A stretch of DNA of 64,000 bases from Bacteroidaceae bacterium (GTDB lineage Bacteria > Bacteroidota > Bacteroidia > Bacteroidales > Bacteroidaceae). The position numbers and the translations under genes were made by a program. Positions within the stretch are counted from its first letter, which is position 1; every line of letters begins with the position of its first letter. The stretch is taken from contig JAGCDE010000030.1 in NCBI GenBank assembly GCA_017651315.1, forward strand, positions 1 through 64,000, in the 5' to 3' direction. Below are positions 47,853 to 57,095 of this stretch, piece by piece. The notes beneath the pieces are model-generated. The model was not told the origin of the DNA, made no database searches, and was given only the letters and a program-made list of their open reading frames with translations.

Positions 47853-48890
47853 CTAACGCACAAGATACTTCTTTCCGTCAATTATGTTCATGCCAGGACC
47901 TGCCTGCTGAAGTGTGCGTCCCTGAATATCAATAAAACTTTCTGGAACGGATTCCCCGTAAACATCCGGAACACTCAGGACGGCACCCTGGTTGACGAGT
48001 ATGGGCAATGCTATCTCACCGTAACGTTTTCCCAGTTCGCGGTATCCGTCGGAATCGAAATGATATTGGTCCGCATTCATAAGCCCTGACGAAGAAGCCA
48101 CGAACGCGCATTCCACACCTGTAACCTTTCTCATATACTCAGGAAGCTTGTCAACCCATCTGATCGCACTCGAACAAACTCCGTATGGACAGGGTTCGCC
48201 TGCTATGAAAGGCACAGAATCGGCACTTAACCCCAAGTCCTCAAGCAAGTTCAGATAGATTTGCGTCACATCCGAGAGCCACTTCTCACCTTGCTCTGTG
48301 GTACAATCGGTGACATTAGACTCTCCCTGATGGAAATAAATACCCTTTATCACACCATACTGCTGCGCGATTTTCCCGTATTTGACAAGAGTCTCATAAG
48401 GTTTGTCGCCGTATGCGGCAGCAGCACCGGTCACCCAAGTCTCATTGTTGTTACGTGCATAGCTGAGGTATGACTGGGAAATCTCGTCATCCTTGGAGAA
48501 AGCTTCGATCTTTGCCCCGTCAACAGCCACGACCACCACACCGACCTTATAGCGCTCGTCAAGATTATCCACAAGATATCTTCCGAAATAATCTGACGGC
48601 CCGAGTCCGGTATCAGGCCTGACTATCGGAGGCATGGCGACAGTCCATTTTCCGACCTGGGAGACATCATCACTCACTATCTGCATCTTGAAAAAACGTG
48701 AGCCCGCCTGTTCTTCAAAATATTTCTTCTTTTTGTCTCTCAGACTGTTTATAGAACCTTTACCCTGCATGTTGGACTGACCGAAACCCAGATATATGAA
48801 AAAATCAGGATCAAAGGTCTGAGCACCTGCAACAAAAGCGGAAATCGACATGGCTGCAATGATAAAAACAGAAATGAAACGTTTGCACAT
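47853..48890 (-). CDS. Sialate O-acetylesterase-type SGNH hydrolase
   Basis: 345 residues with signal peptide (MCKRFISVFIIAAMSISAFVAGAQ). The SASA-family catalytic block is GFGQSNMQG (Ser), with the second block IYFHQGESN and a late Asp-x-x-His-like YHFDSDGY. Such enzymes remove acetyl groups from sialic acids or plant glycans. The C-terminus (ESFIDIQGRTLQQ...NIIDGKKYLVR) is a short T9SS-type or Bacteroidota sorting-like tail. ATG 48890 is chosen since it begins the signal peptide. It follows folB by 16 bp. Confidence 0.82.
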   Translation of the reverse strand: MCKRFISVFIIAAMSISAFVAGAQTFDPDFFIYLGFGQSNMQGKGSINSLRDKKKKYFEEQAGSRFFKMQIVSDDVSQVGKWTVAMPPIVRPDTGLGPSDYFGRYLVDNLDERYKVGVVVVAVDGAKIEAFSKDDEISQSYLSYARNNNETWVTGAAAAYGDKPYETLVKYGKIAQQYGVIKGIYFHQGESNVTDCTTEQGEKWLSDVTQIYLNLLEDLGLSADSVPFIAGEPCPYGVCSSAIRWVDKLPEYMRKVTGVECAFVASSSGLMNADQYHFDSDGYRELGKRYGEIALPILVNQGAVLSVPDVYGESVPESFIDIQGRTLQQAGPGMNIIDGKKYLVR

Positions 48891-48906
48891 ATTCGGAATA
48901 TTCAAT

Positions 48907-49278
48907 TCATCGGCGTAAAGATAGTGAAAATGATGATTCGTCACAAACGACACCTACCGGCGGATTCTCCTTTATAACAGTGACAGTCATGGACTGTATC
49001 CTGTCACCGAAACATTTTTCAACTTCCGACGCTATCCTTCCTGCAACATGCTCAATCAGCTTGGAAGGAATCTCCATCTGCTGTTTTATTATTGAAGCAA
49101 CCCGAGCATAGTTGACAGTGTCATTCAGACTGTCTGAATCCATCGAGTTCCTCACATCAGCACATATATCGATATTAACCCTATACCAGGCTCCGGCTAC
49201 GGCCTCCTGCACTTCTGCGCCATGATAGGCGTAGAAGCGCAGGCCACTGAGCGATATTGTCTGTCCTATGATCCTCAT
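48907..49278 (-). CDS. folB: Dihydroneopterin aldolase
   Basis: 123 residues, the usual length. Splits 7,8-dihydroneopterin to 6-hydroxymethyl-dihydropterin in folate synthesis. The start MRIIGQTISLSGLRFYAYHGA is typical, with the Tyr-Ala-Tyr-His-Gly motif, the NDTVNYARVASIIKQQME block, and the Lys in VTVIKENPPV. Between nrdJ (11 bp) and the esterase on one strand. Confidence 0.92.
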   Translation of the reverse strand: MRIIGQTISLSGLRFYAYHGAEVQEAVAGAWYRVNIDICADVRNSMDSDSLNDTVNYARVASIIKQQMEIPSKLIEHVAGRIASEVEKCFGDRIQSMTVTVIKENPPVGVVCDESSFSLSLRR

Positions 49279-49289
49279 GACTCAACAGG

Positions 49290-51863
49290 TTATCCGCAGC
49301 GGGAAGCGCCACAATTTTTACATATAAGGCAACCCTCCTGATAAACGAGTGATTCAGAACCGCAATTGGGGCACTTCTCACCTTTTACCGCCGTTCCATC
49401 CTGGACATATTTCTTCAGGGCACGCTCCACACCGTTCTTCCAGTTGTTTATGTTCTCCGAGCCCAAATCAAGAGAACCGATGAGTTTCATACAGAGATCT
49501 ATTGGCATCTGGTAACGCAGCACACCGGATATCAGTTTGGCGTAGTTCCAATACTCTTTGTCAAACTTCTCAGACAAGCCTTCTATTGTAACCTTGTAAC
49601 CTCGCTTGTTGGTGAACTGGAAGTCATAGCGCTTATTCCCGTTGTCATCAATGTTCTTGATTATCCATCCCTTTTCGACAGTTTTAGGAAGTACAATACC
49701 CTCCTCGTCATCCTGAAGACCGGTAAAAATCTCATATGGACGTCCGTCAAGCAGGCCCACGAACGCCACCCACTTCTCCTTGTTATTCTGGAAGCGTACC
49801 ACATCGGCTTCAAGAACCTTGGGACGAGTCTCTACAACCTGGCGCGGCTCACAGTCACACGGAGCGAAAACTGCGTCTTTAGCAACCTCCTTCTTCTCTT
49901 TCTTCTCACCCTTGGCATCGATCAGAACACCGTCCCGGGAACCGTCACGATATACAGTACAGCCCTTACAGCCGCTCTTCCATGCCTCAACGTAGAGCTG
50001 ATTTACAAGTTCCTCCGACACATCATTGGGCAGGTTGATGGTAACACTGATGGAATGATCCACCCATTTCTGCATGCGGCCCTGCATCTTGACCTTATTC
50101 ACCCAATCAACATCCTGGGCAGTAGCCTTGAAATACGGTGAACGCGCCACGAGTTCATCCACCTCCTCAGGAGTGAATTTCTGTGCAGGATTGATGCCGT
50201 TCACAATCATCCACTCCACAAACTTATGGTGGAATACGATGAATTCCTCAAATGCATCACCGTTCTCATCTACAAAGGAGATGTTTGCAGTCTCGTCATC
50301 ACGATTCACCTTGCGGCGGCGTTTATATACCGGCATGAATACCGGTTCCAGGCCAGATGTAGTCTGTGTCATGAGACTTACAGTTCCGGTAGGAGCTATC
50401 GTCAGGCAAGCTATGTTGCGACGGCCGTATTTCTTCATATCGGCATAAAGCTCAGGATCAGCCTCCTTCAGGCGAAGTATGAACGGGTTGTTCTGTTCGC
50501 GCTTCCAGTCATAAATTTCGAATGCGCCACGCTCTTTTGCCATCTCGACTGAAGAGCGGTAGGCGGCAAGAGCCAGAGTACGCTGCACCTTCTCGGCAAA
50601 CTCCGTTGCCTCATCCGTACCGTAACGAAGCCCCATGGCGGCCAGCATGTCACCCTCGGCGGTGATACCCACACCGGTGCGGCGTCCCATGGTGCTCTTG
50701 CGCATTATCTTCTCCCAAAGACGCTTTTCGGTATGCTTGGTCTCGTCATCCTCAGGGTCACTGGCAATCTTGGCCTGTATCATGTCAATCTTCTCGATTT
50801 CAAGGTCGATGATATCATCCATGATACGCTGTGCGACACCTACATGTTTCCTGAAGAGATCAAAATCAAACTCTGCTTCCGGAGTAAAAGGCCTTTTCAC
50901 ATAAGAATAGAGGTTTATGGCAAGCAGACGGCAACTGTCGTATGGACAAAGAGGTATCTCACCGCAAGGATTGGTGCTGACGGTGCGGAATCCCAGGTCG
51001 GCATAGCAGTCCGGAATAGACTCACGCAGTATAGTATCCCAGAAAAGGACACCCGGCTCAGCCGATTTCCATGCGTTATGCACAATCTTCTTCCAAAGTT
51101 GGCCGGCATCAATCTCCTTGGAGTAAAGGGGCTTTTTGGAATCAATGGGATAAGTCTGGATGTATTTCTGACCAGAAATGGCCGCGTTCATGAAATCATC
51201 GTCTATCTTGACAGACACATTGGCACCGGTAACCTTTCCGCTTGTCATCTTAGCATCGATGAATGATTCTGAATCGGGATGCCTGATGGAAACACTCAGC
51301 ATCAAAGCCCCGCGACGACCGTCCTGCGCCACTTCACGCGTAGAATTGGAGAACCGCTCCATGAACGGGACAAGTCCAGTCGATGTAAGAGCCGAATTCT
51401 TGACAGGAGAACCCTTAGGGCGTATATGTGAAAGGTCATGCCCCACTCCTCCGCGACGTTTCATGAGCTGTACCTGCTCCTCATCTATCTTCATGATGGC
51501 ACCGTATGAATCGGCAGAACCTTCGTTGCCGATTACGAAGCAGTTGGAAAGGGATGCTATCTGGTAATTGTTTCCTATTCCTGTCATGGGACTGCCCTGA
51601 GGAACAATATACCTGAACCCTTTCAGCAGCTCATGCAGTTCCTCCGCGGACATGGAGTTGGAATACTTCTTCTCCACCCTTGCAATCTCATTGGCTATCC
51701 GCCAATGCATGTCATCCGGAGTCTTTTCATAGATATTGCCGTAGGAATCCTTTACGGCATACTTGTTAACCCACACTTTGGCAGCCAGTTCATCACCCCC
51801 AAAGTACTCTACAGAGGCCTTGAAAGCCTCATCAAACGTGTAAGTCTGTTTCCCGTCAGTCAT
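49290..51863 (-). CDS. nrdJ: Adenosylcobalamin-dependent ribonucleotide reductase, class II
   Basis: 857 residues. Reduces ribonucleotides without oxygen using adenosylcobalamin as radical source. The active-site Cys is in ASLSNCFV, NPCGEIPLC provides the catalytic Asn, Cys and Glu, and CLTIAPTGTVSLM the phosphate-binding loop. At the C-terminus a zinc-ribbon-like pair CPNCGSES and CLICKNCGASRCG may carry the redox cysteines. ATG 51863 (MTDGKQTYTF) is preferred to the upstream in-frame start at 51899. No cobalamin riboswitch is visible upstream. A -7 box TATTTTTG (51935-51928) and a small CCGGT/ACCGG dyad lie in front. Confidence 0.95.
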   Translation of the reverse strand: MTDGKQTYTFDEAFKASVEYFGGDELAAKVWVNKYAVKDSYGNIYEKTPDDMHWRIANEIARVEKKYSNSMSAEELHELLKGFRYIVPQGSPMTGIGNNYQIASLSNCFVIGNEGSADSYGAIMKIDEEQVQLMKRRGGVGHDLSHIRPKGSPVKNSALTSTGLVPFMERFSNSTREVAQDGRRGALMLSVSIRHPDSESFIDAKMTSGKVTGANVSVKIDDDFMNAAISGQKYIQTYPIDSKKPLYSKEIDAGQLWKKIVHNAWKSAEPGVLFWDTILRESIPDCYADLGFRTVSTNPCGEIPLCPYDSCRLLAINLYSYVKRPFTPEAEFDFDLFRKHVGVAQRIMDDIIDLEIEKIDMIQAKIASDPEDDETKHTEKRLWEKIMRKSTMGRRTGVGITAEGDMLAAMGLRYGTDEATEFAEKVQRTLALAAYRSSVEMAKERGAFEIYDWKREQNNPFILRLKEADPELYADMKKYGRRNIACLTIAPTGTVSLMTQTTSGLEPVFMPVYKRRRKVNRDDETANISFVDENGDAFEEFIVFHHKFVEWMIVNGINPAQKFTPEEVDELVARSPYFKATAQDVDWVNKVKMQGRMQKWVDHSISVTINLPNDVSEELVNQLYVEAWKSGCKGCTVYRDGSRDGVLIDAKGEKKEKKEVAKDAVFAPCDCEPRQVVETRPKVLEADVVRFQNNKEKWVAFVGLLDGRPYEIFTGLQDDEEGIVLPKTVEKGWIIKNIDDNGNKRYDFQFTNKRGYKVTIEGLSEKFDKEYWNYAKLISGVLRYQMPIDLCMKLIGSLDLGSENINNWKNGVERALKKYVQDGTAVKGEKCPNCGSESLVYQEGCLICKNCGASRCG

Positions 51864-52043
51864 TATTATGTAGCAATTAGAATCAGCACAGAAAAACACA
51901 ACCGGTCAATTGAACCGGAAGCCACTACAAAAATAATCAATGAATATCAAAAACTGCACTATATGCAAAAAATAATTTATTAACAACTCTATTGTTATCC
52001 ATTTAATATACTCAACACACTTCATATCAACAGTTTATAAAAT

Positions 52044-52120
52044 CTTTAAACAGGGAAAGTTTTCCGTTTTGGAAAACTTTCCCTGTTTAAAGACCCGCAT
52101 CCGTGACGAAAAGGCGTCAC
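52044..52120 (-). terminator. Very long perfect hairpin ending the GH94 operon, plus a second dyad
   Basis: Two 22-bp arms match perfectly: 52044-52065 and 52071-52092, loop GTTTT. On the minus strand this follows the GH94 stop (52149); AT-rich sequence comes after it. A smaller GTGACG/CGTCAC dyad (52103-52120) lies between. Together they should end the carbohydrate transcript before the nrdJ promoter. Confidence 0.75.
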
Positions 52121-52148
52121 GTCATGTAATTTGTCCAAGGGCAAAAAA

Positions 52149-54587
52149 TCACATTTCAGCGGTCACATAAACCTTTTCACCTGCAGGAAATACCGGAACA
52201 GTATTACCATCAATTCTCTCCCCGTTGACAAAAAGACGTTTTATGCCTTTCTGCGATGAATCCGGATTCACCACTTTGATTATATACTGCGCACCCCTGA
52301 AACGGCGGTTCACAGTGAACTCCTTCATGCCGGAATCTATACAGGGGTCTATAAGCAGTCCGTCATAGGTCGGTCTTATTCCCAATATGAACTGGGTCAC
52401 GGCATACCAGTTCCATGCCGCTGTTCCGGTGAGCCATGAATTCTTACCCTCGCCCGGACGGAAGGCATCCTTTCCTGCCACCATCTGGGAATATACGTAC
52501 GGTTCCACCTTATGAAGGGTCTGGTCCCTGATGTATGCCGGACAAATCTTGCGCCAGTATCCGACTGCGGCATTGCCGTTTCCACGGACTGTCTCTCCAA
52601 TTATCACCCACGGATTGTTATGACAGAAAATGCCGGCATTCTCCTTATATCCCGCAGGATAGCTGGATATCTCACCATATTCTATATAGTAGCGCGAAAA
52701 TGCAGGGTTATTGAGCACGATTCCATGTTCAGAGTCAAGGCGTTCCCTGACGGAATCGAGCGCCTTGTCGCAAAGTCCTCTTTCAAGACCGATGCCAGCC
52801 ATGGTGCACCATCCGTTTGATTCTATGAATATCTTTCCCTCTTCGTTTTCGTTGGAGCCCACCTTGCGTCCGAAATAGTCATACGCTCTCAGGAACCACT
52901 CCCCGTCCCAGCCATACTTCACGACAGCCTCAACCATGTCGTCAACATGTCTCTGGGCACGGTTTGCCTCACCGTCTCGGCCTGTATAACGGCAAAGCTC
53001 CACATAATCGCGGCCGCAGAACACGAAAAGGCCGGCTATCATCAGGCTCTCGGCCTTGCTGCCCTCCGTCTTGTTTTCAGTTGTCTGGAAGCTTTCGTCC
53101 GGATCATTCGAGAAGCAGTTCAGATTCAGGCAGTCATTCCAGTCGGCACGCCCGATAAGGGGCAGTCCGTGAGGACCGAGATTGTTCACCACATGATCAA
53201 ACGAAATGGTAAGGTGCTCAAACAGGCTCTTCTCACTGCCGGGCACGTTATCGAACGGAACCGGCTCATCCAGGATACTGAAATCACCTGTCTCGCGCAG
53301 ATATCCGGTAACACCGAAAATGAGCCACATCGGGTCATCGTTGAATCCCCCGCCTATACCGTCATTGCCACGCTTGGTTAGAGGCTGATACTGGTGATAG
53401 CATCCGCCGTCCGGGAATTGGGTGGACGCGATGTCAATGATTCGTTCCCTGGCCCTTCCGGGAATCTGATGCACGAAGCCGATCAGGTCCTGGTTGGAAT
53501 CACGGAATCCCATTCCACGGCCTATGCCGCTCTCAAAGAAGGAGGCGCTGCGTGAAAAACAGAATGTTATCATGCACTGATACTGGTTCCAGATATTCAC
53601 TGTCCGGTCTATGCGCTCATCACCGCTGTTTACGGAGAATATGCTGAGCAGGTCATCCCAGTATCTGCCGAGACGCTCAAACTCGGCATCGACCTTTTCC
53701 ACAGTGTCAAGACGCGACAGTGTCTCACGGGCAGATCGCTTGTCTATCACGCCTTTGCTCTCCCATTTCCCATCCTGAGGGTTCTCAACATATCCCAGAA
53801 CGAATATCAGGTCCTTGCTCTCGCCTGGCTTCAACTCCACCTCGATATAATGGGACGCTATCGGTGACCAGCCGTGAGCAACACTGTTACGGGGACGGCC
53901 TTCCATCACCGCATCAGGGGTGTCAAACCCGTTGTACAGGCCTATGAATGATTCGCGGTCGGTATCGAAGCCCTGGACCGGGACGTTGACCGAATAGTAT
54001 GCGTAATGGTTACGGCGCTCCTTGTACTCCGTCTTATGGTATATCACTGAGCCGTCAATCTCCACCTCGCCCGTAGAGAAATTCCGCTGGAAGTTTTCCA
54101 TATCAGTCGATGCATTCCAGAGGCACCACTCCTGAAAAGAGAAGACCTTCAGATATTTGATTGCATCACTGTCATTACGGATGGACAGCTTGTGAACCTC
54201 GGCCCAGGTCTTCAGAGGGACAAACATCAGGAGCCTGGCTGTCACACCGTCCTTACGTCCCTCTATTCTGGTATAGTTCATGCCATGACGGCATTCATAA
54301 AAGTCAAGAGGGGTCTTGCAGGGCTTCCATCCCGGGTTCCAGACAGTATTGCCGTCCTTTATGTAGAAATACCTGCCTCCGGCATCCATGGGGACCCCGT
54401 TGTAACGGTATCTGGTGATTCTGCGGAACTTCGCATCCTTGCAGAAACTGTATCCTCCAGCCGTATTTGACACAAGGCCGAAAAAATCCTCTGTGCCAAG
54501 GTAATTGATCCACGGCCATGGGGTGCAGGGGTCTGTTATGACATACTCCCTGGACTTGTCATCGTAATGTCCGTATTCCTTTGTCAT
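52149..54587 (-). CDS. GH94 phosphorylase, cellobiose phosphorylase-like
   Basis: 812 residues of GH94 layout: N-terminal beta-sandwich, helical linker, (alpha/alpha)6 barrel and C-terminal beta domain. No signal peptide, so cytosolic. Signatures are [21 protein letters not shown], the catalytic Asp in [12 protein letters not shown], and the substrate-binding [21 protein letters not shown]. The closest match by memory is cellobiose phosphorylase, which converts cellobiose and phosphate to glucose-1-phosphate and glucose. Other beta-glucan or chitobiose phosphorylases of GH94 are possible. It lies 8 bp after a GPH symporter gene. Confidence 0.9.
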   Translation of the reverse strand: MTKEYGHYDDKSREYVITDPCTPWPWINYLGTEDFFGLVSNTAGGYSFCKDAKFRRITRYRYNGVPMDAGGRYFYIKDGNTVWNPGWKPCKTPLDFYECRHGMNYTRIEGRKDGVTARLLMFVPLKTWAEVHKLSIRNDSDAIKYLKVFSFQEWCLWNASTDMENFQRNFSTGEVEIDGSVIYHKTEYKERRNHYAYYSVNVPVQGFDTDRESFIGLYNGFDTPDAVMEGRPRNSVAHGWSPIASHYIEVELKPGESKDLIFVLGYVENPQDGKWESKGVIDKRSARETLSRLDTVEKVDAEFERLGRYWDDLLSIFSVNSGDERIDRTVNIWNQYQCMITFCFSRSASFFESGIGRGMGFRDSNQDLIGFVHQIPGRARERIIDIASTQFPDGGCYHQYQPLTKRGNDGIGGGFNDDPMWLIFGVTGYLRETGDFSILDEPVPFDNVPGSEKSLFEHLTISFDHVVNNLGPHGLPLIGRADWNDCLNLNCFSNDPDESFQTTENKTEGSKAESLMIAGLFVFCGRDYVELCRYTGRDGEANRAQRHVDDMVEAVVKYGWDGEWFLRAYDYFGRKVGSNENEEGKIFIESNGWCTMAGIGLERGLCDKALDSVRERLDSEHGIVLNNPAFSRYYIEYGEISSYPAGYKENAGIFCHNNPWVIIGETVRGNGNAAVGYWRKICPAYIRDQTLHKVEPYVYSQMVAGKDAFRPGEGKNSWLTGTAAWNWYAVTQFILGIRPTYDGLLIDPCIDSGMKEFTVNRRFRGAQYIIKVVNPDSSQKGIKRLFVNGERIDGNTVPVFPAGEKVYVTAEM

Positions 54588-54595
54588 GTCGCCTG

Positions 54596-55951
54596 TTATT
54601 TCTTGAGAGGAAACTTATATGCAAGAAAGCCCATCACAAAAGCTATTGCGGCAGGGATGAGTGAGAACAAGGACCAAACCATGGTTCGCACGGAATCGGT
54701 TACTGACAGGGGATCTATTACGGAATTGCCGAATTCATCGGGAATCATGCGTGCTCCGGCAAGTCCGAGAAGCAGTGCTATGAGGGAACCGGAAATGGCT
54801 CCGCCAAGTTTCTGAGCCATAGTACCTGATGAGAAAATCAGTCCGGTCGATGAAGTTCCGAACTTTTCGGTGGCGAAATCGGCGACATCTGCATACATGG
54901 ACCATAGCAGCGGCGAATAGAGGCCGACACCGACTGAGGTCAGAACGACTGCTGCCACCATCAGCCAGATATAATCCGGATCCATCGGTATGAAGAAGAA
55001 AAGCACTGAAAATACCAGACATATCACCGAAGCCCAGACAAATGCCTTGCGTTTGGAGCCTATCCATGACGCGAATTTTGGCGAAACACCACCGAATATC
55101 ATACAGGTCACCTCACCGAATGCCATAAGTACCGTATAATTGATAATCAGACCGCCAACTGTCACGTCACCACCAAGACAGTAAGAAATCATGTAGCCTG
55201 CCACCGCATAGCGGAAACCATTGAAGAAATTGGTGCAGAGACCTATCAGAGTGAGATATATCCACGGCTTGTTACGGAACAGGTCTGCAAACTGGCGGAA
55301 AGAGTACTTCTCTGCACGGACAGGCTTCAGCCGTTCTTTTGTAAGCAGCCCGCAGGCAAGCGTCATGACGGCCGCTATCGCACCGAATATCGCGCCAAGG
55401 ACAGCATACTGGTGAGCATCCGTGCCACCCACCATCTTCTGCAGATACGGAAAAGAGAGCAGAGTGATGAACCCCATAGCGTACGCACCTACCATACGGT
55501 ATGAAGAGAACCGGTTCTTCTCGTTGTCATCATCGGTCATCACTCCCAACAGTGAGCCGTAAGGCACATTGACCATAGTATAGACTGCCATCATAAGCAG
55601 ATAGAGGATATATGCATACACCCGCTTGCCTACAGGCCCCAGGTCAGGAGTGAAAAGCAGAAGGGCAAAGACCAGTCCGAATGGAATCGCGCCGAATATC
55701 AGCCAGGGACGATATGTTCCCCAGCGCGATTGGGTACGGTCTGCCAGACTGCCCATCAAAGGGTCGGTAACCACATCGAAAAGTCTGGCCACAAGCATCA
55801 GAGCCGCAGCATCGGCAAACGTCAGGCCGAACACATTGGTAAAGAAAAGCGGGAAAGCGATGGACATGATCTTCCATGTTATTCCACCGGCAGCTGCATC
55901 ACCAAGGGCATAGGCGATCTTCTCCCTGACAGGAATCTTAGATAAACTCAT
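54596..55951 (-). CDS. GPH-family sugar:cation symporter
   Basis: 451 residues, about twelve membrane helices, of the MelB-type glycoside-pentoside-hexuronide family: [14 protein letters not shown] start, [23 protein letters not shown] loop and [20 protein letters not shown]. It imports sugars with Na or H. Directly before the GH94 gene (8 bp), it is the likely cellobiose importer. A 16-bp dyad lies 11 bp upstream of its ATG. Confidence 0.93.
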   Translation of the reverse strand: MSLSKIPVREKIAYALGDAAAGGITWKIMSIAFPLFFTNVFGLTFADAAALMLVARLFDVVTDPLMGSLADRTQSRWGTYRPWLIFGAIPFGLVFALLLFTPDLGPVGKRVYAYILYLLMMAVYTMVNVPYGSLLGVMTDDDNEKNRFSSYRMVGAYAMGFITLLSFPYLQKMVGGTDAHQYAVLGAIFGAIAAVMTLACGLLTKERLKPVRAEKYSFRQFADLFRNKPWIYLTLIGLCTNFFNGFRYAVAGYMISYCLGGDVTVGGLIINYTVLMAFGEVTCMIFGGVSPKFASWIGSKRKAFVWASVICLVFSVLFFFIPMDPDYIWLMVAAVVLTSVGVGLYSPLLWSMYADVADFATEKFGTSSTGLIFSSGTMAQKLGGAISGSLIALLLGLAGARMIPDEFGNSVIDPLSVTDSVRTMVWSLFSLIPAAIAFVMGFLAYKFPLKK

Positions 55952-55962
55952 TGTTTTTTTTA

Positions 55963-55978
55963 TATTAACTGGTTAATA
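55963..55978. promoter_or_regulatory. Operator-like dyad before the GPH symporter gene
   Basis: TATTAAC-tg-GTTAATA, two 7-bp arms, lies 11 bp upstream of the symporter ATG. It is shaped like a binding site for a dimeric repressor or activator. No regulator gene is in the window. Confidence 0.45.
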
Positions 55979-56049
55979 CTATTCTGAATTGACACGGCAA
56001 ATGACAGCCGTTGGTCTGCCACCTGACTACAAATCCAGAAATGAAGGTT

Positions 56050-57051
56050 TCACTTCAACATATCATCAATTGCAGACAGTTCCTCCGCACTGAAAGAGGT
56101 GTTCCCGACAGCCTTGATATTGGCTTTGAGCTGTTCTGGAGAACTGGCTCCCGTAAGCACCGATGTGACAAGTCCGTCCTTAAGGAGCCATGAAAGCGCC
56201 ATTGCCGAGAGGGTCTGGCCGCGTCCCGATGCAATCCGTTCCAACTCCCTGATACGCTCCAAAAGGTCAGGTGTGAGAACATCCTTCTTGAGAAAGAAGT
56301 TACGTGCCATACGCGAGCACTGAGGTATCCCGTTCAGGTATCTGTCTGTCAGAAGCCCCTGTGCGAGCGGGGAGAAAGCCGTGAATCCAACCCCGGCATC
56401 GGCACATGACTTCAGGATGCCCGATTCCTCGACATGCCTGTCAAGCAAGTTGTAACGGCCCTGATAGACCAGGCAAGGTGTATCGTGGCTCCTCAGATAG
56501 CTGAACACGAAGTCAAGAGTCTCCTGAGGATAGTTCGATATACCTATATAGAGAGCCTTGCCGCTGCGGACAATGTCAACCAACGCCTGGAGAGTTTCTT
56601 CAAGGGGTGTGACAGGGTCATATCTGTGGGAATAGAACAAGTCCGCATACTCTATCCTCATACGCTTCAGGCTCTGGTCAAGACTGCTGAAAAGATACTT
56701 TCTTGACCCCCAGTTTCCGTATGGACCGGGCCACATGTCATAACCGGCCTTCGTGGTAATGAACAACTCGTCCCTGTAACGCCGGAACGAGTTGTCCATT
56801 ATCCGTCCGAAATTCTCTTCGGCTGACCCGTATTCCGGACCATAGTTGTTGGCCAGGTCAAAGCAGGTGATTCCGTTGTCAAAAGCGCAACGGGCTATTT
56901 TCAGTGCAGTCTCGAAATTGTCAACACTTCCGAAATTATGCCACAGTCCTAAAGAGACTGCAGGCAGCTCAATTCCACTCCTGCCGCACCGGACATATTT
57001 CATTCCGTTTTCGTAACGGTCCGGAGCGGCACAATAAAGAGAATGGTCCAT
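56050..57051 (-). CDS. Aldo/keto reductase, YghZ (L-glyceraldehyde-3-phosphate reductase)-like
   Basis: 333 residues, an AKR14-type enzyme. Catalytic residues: Asp and Tyr in FDLANNYGPEYGSAEENFG, Lys in ITTKAGYDMWPGPYG, His in LFYSHRYD. NADPH is expected. E. coli YghZ acts on L-glyceraldehyde-3-phosphate and other aldehydes, and this is a strong match. ATG 57051 (MDHSLYCAAPDRYENG) fits the homologue; the in-frame TTG 48 bp upstream overlaps the MFS gene. 98 bp separates it from the GPH gene. Confidence 0.9.
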   Translation of the reverse strand: MDHSLYCAAPDRYENGMKYVRCGRSGIELPAVSLGLWHNFGSVDNFETALKIARCAFDNGITCFDLANNYGPEYGSAEENFGRIMDNSFRRYRDELFITTKAGYDMWPGPYGNWGSRKYLFSSLDQSLKRMRIEYADLFYSHRYDPVTPLEETLQALVDIVRSGKALYIGISNYPQETLDFVFSYLRSHDTPCLVYQGRYNLLDRHVEESGILKSCADAGVGFTAFSPLAQGLLTDRYLNGIPQCSRMARNFFLKKDVLTPDLLERIRELERIASGRGQTLSAMALSWLLKDGLVTSVLTGASSPEQLKANIKAVGNTSFSAEELSAIDDMLK

Positions 57052-57095
57052 AAACACACAATCGGTCAAAAGTACAGGAATGCCATCAGACAGGA

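Noticed and set aside
51864..51960. Cobalamin riboswitch expected before nrdJ
   Set aside because: No B12-box or matching multi-helix pattern could be found; only a small CCGGT/ACCGG dyad and a -7 box are present.
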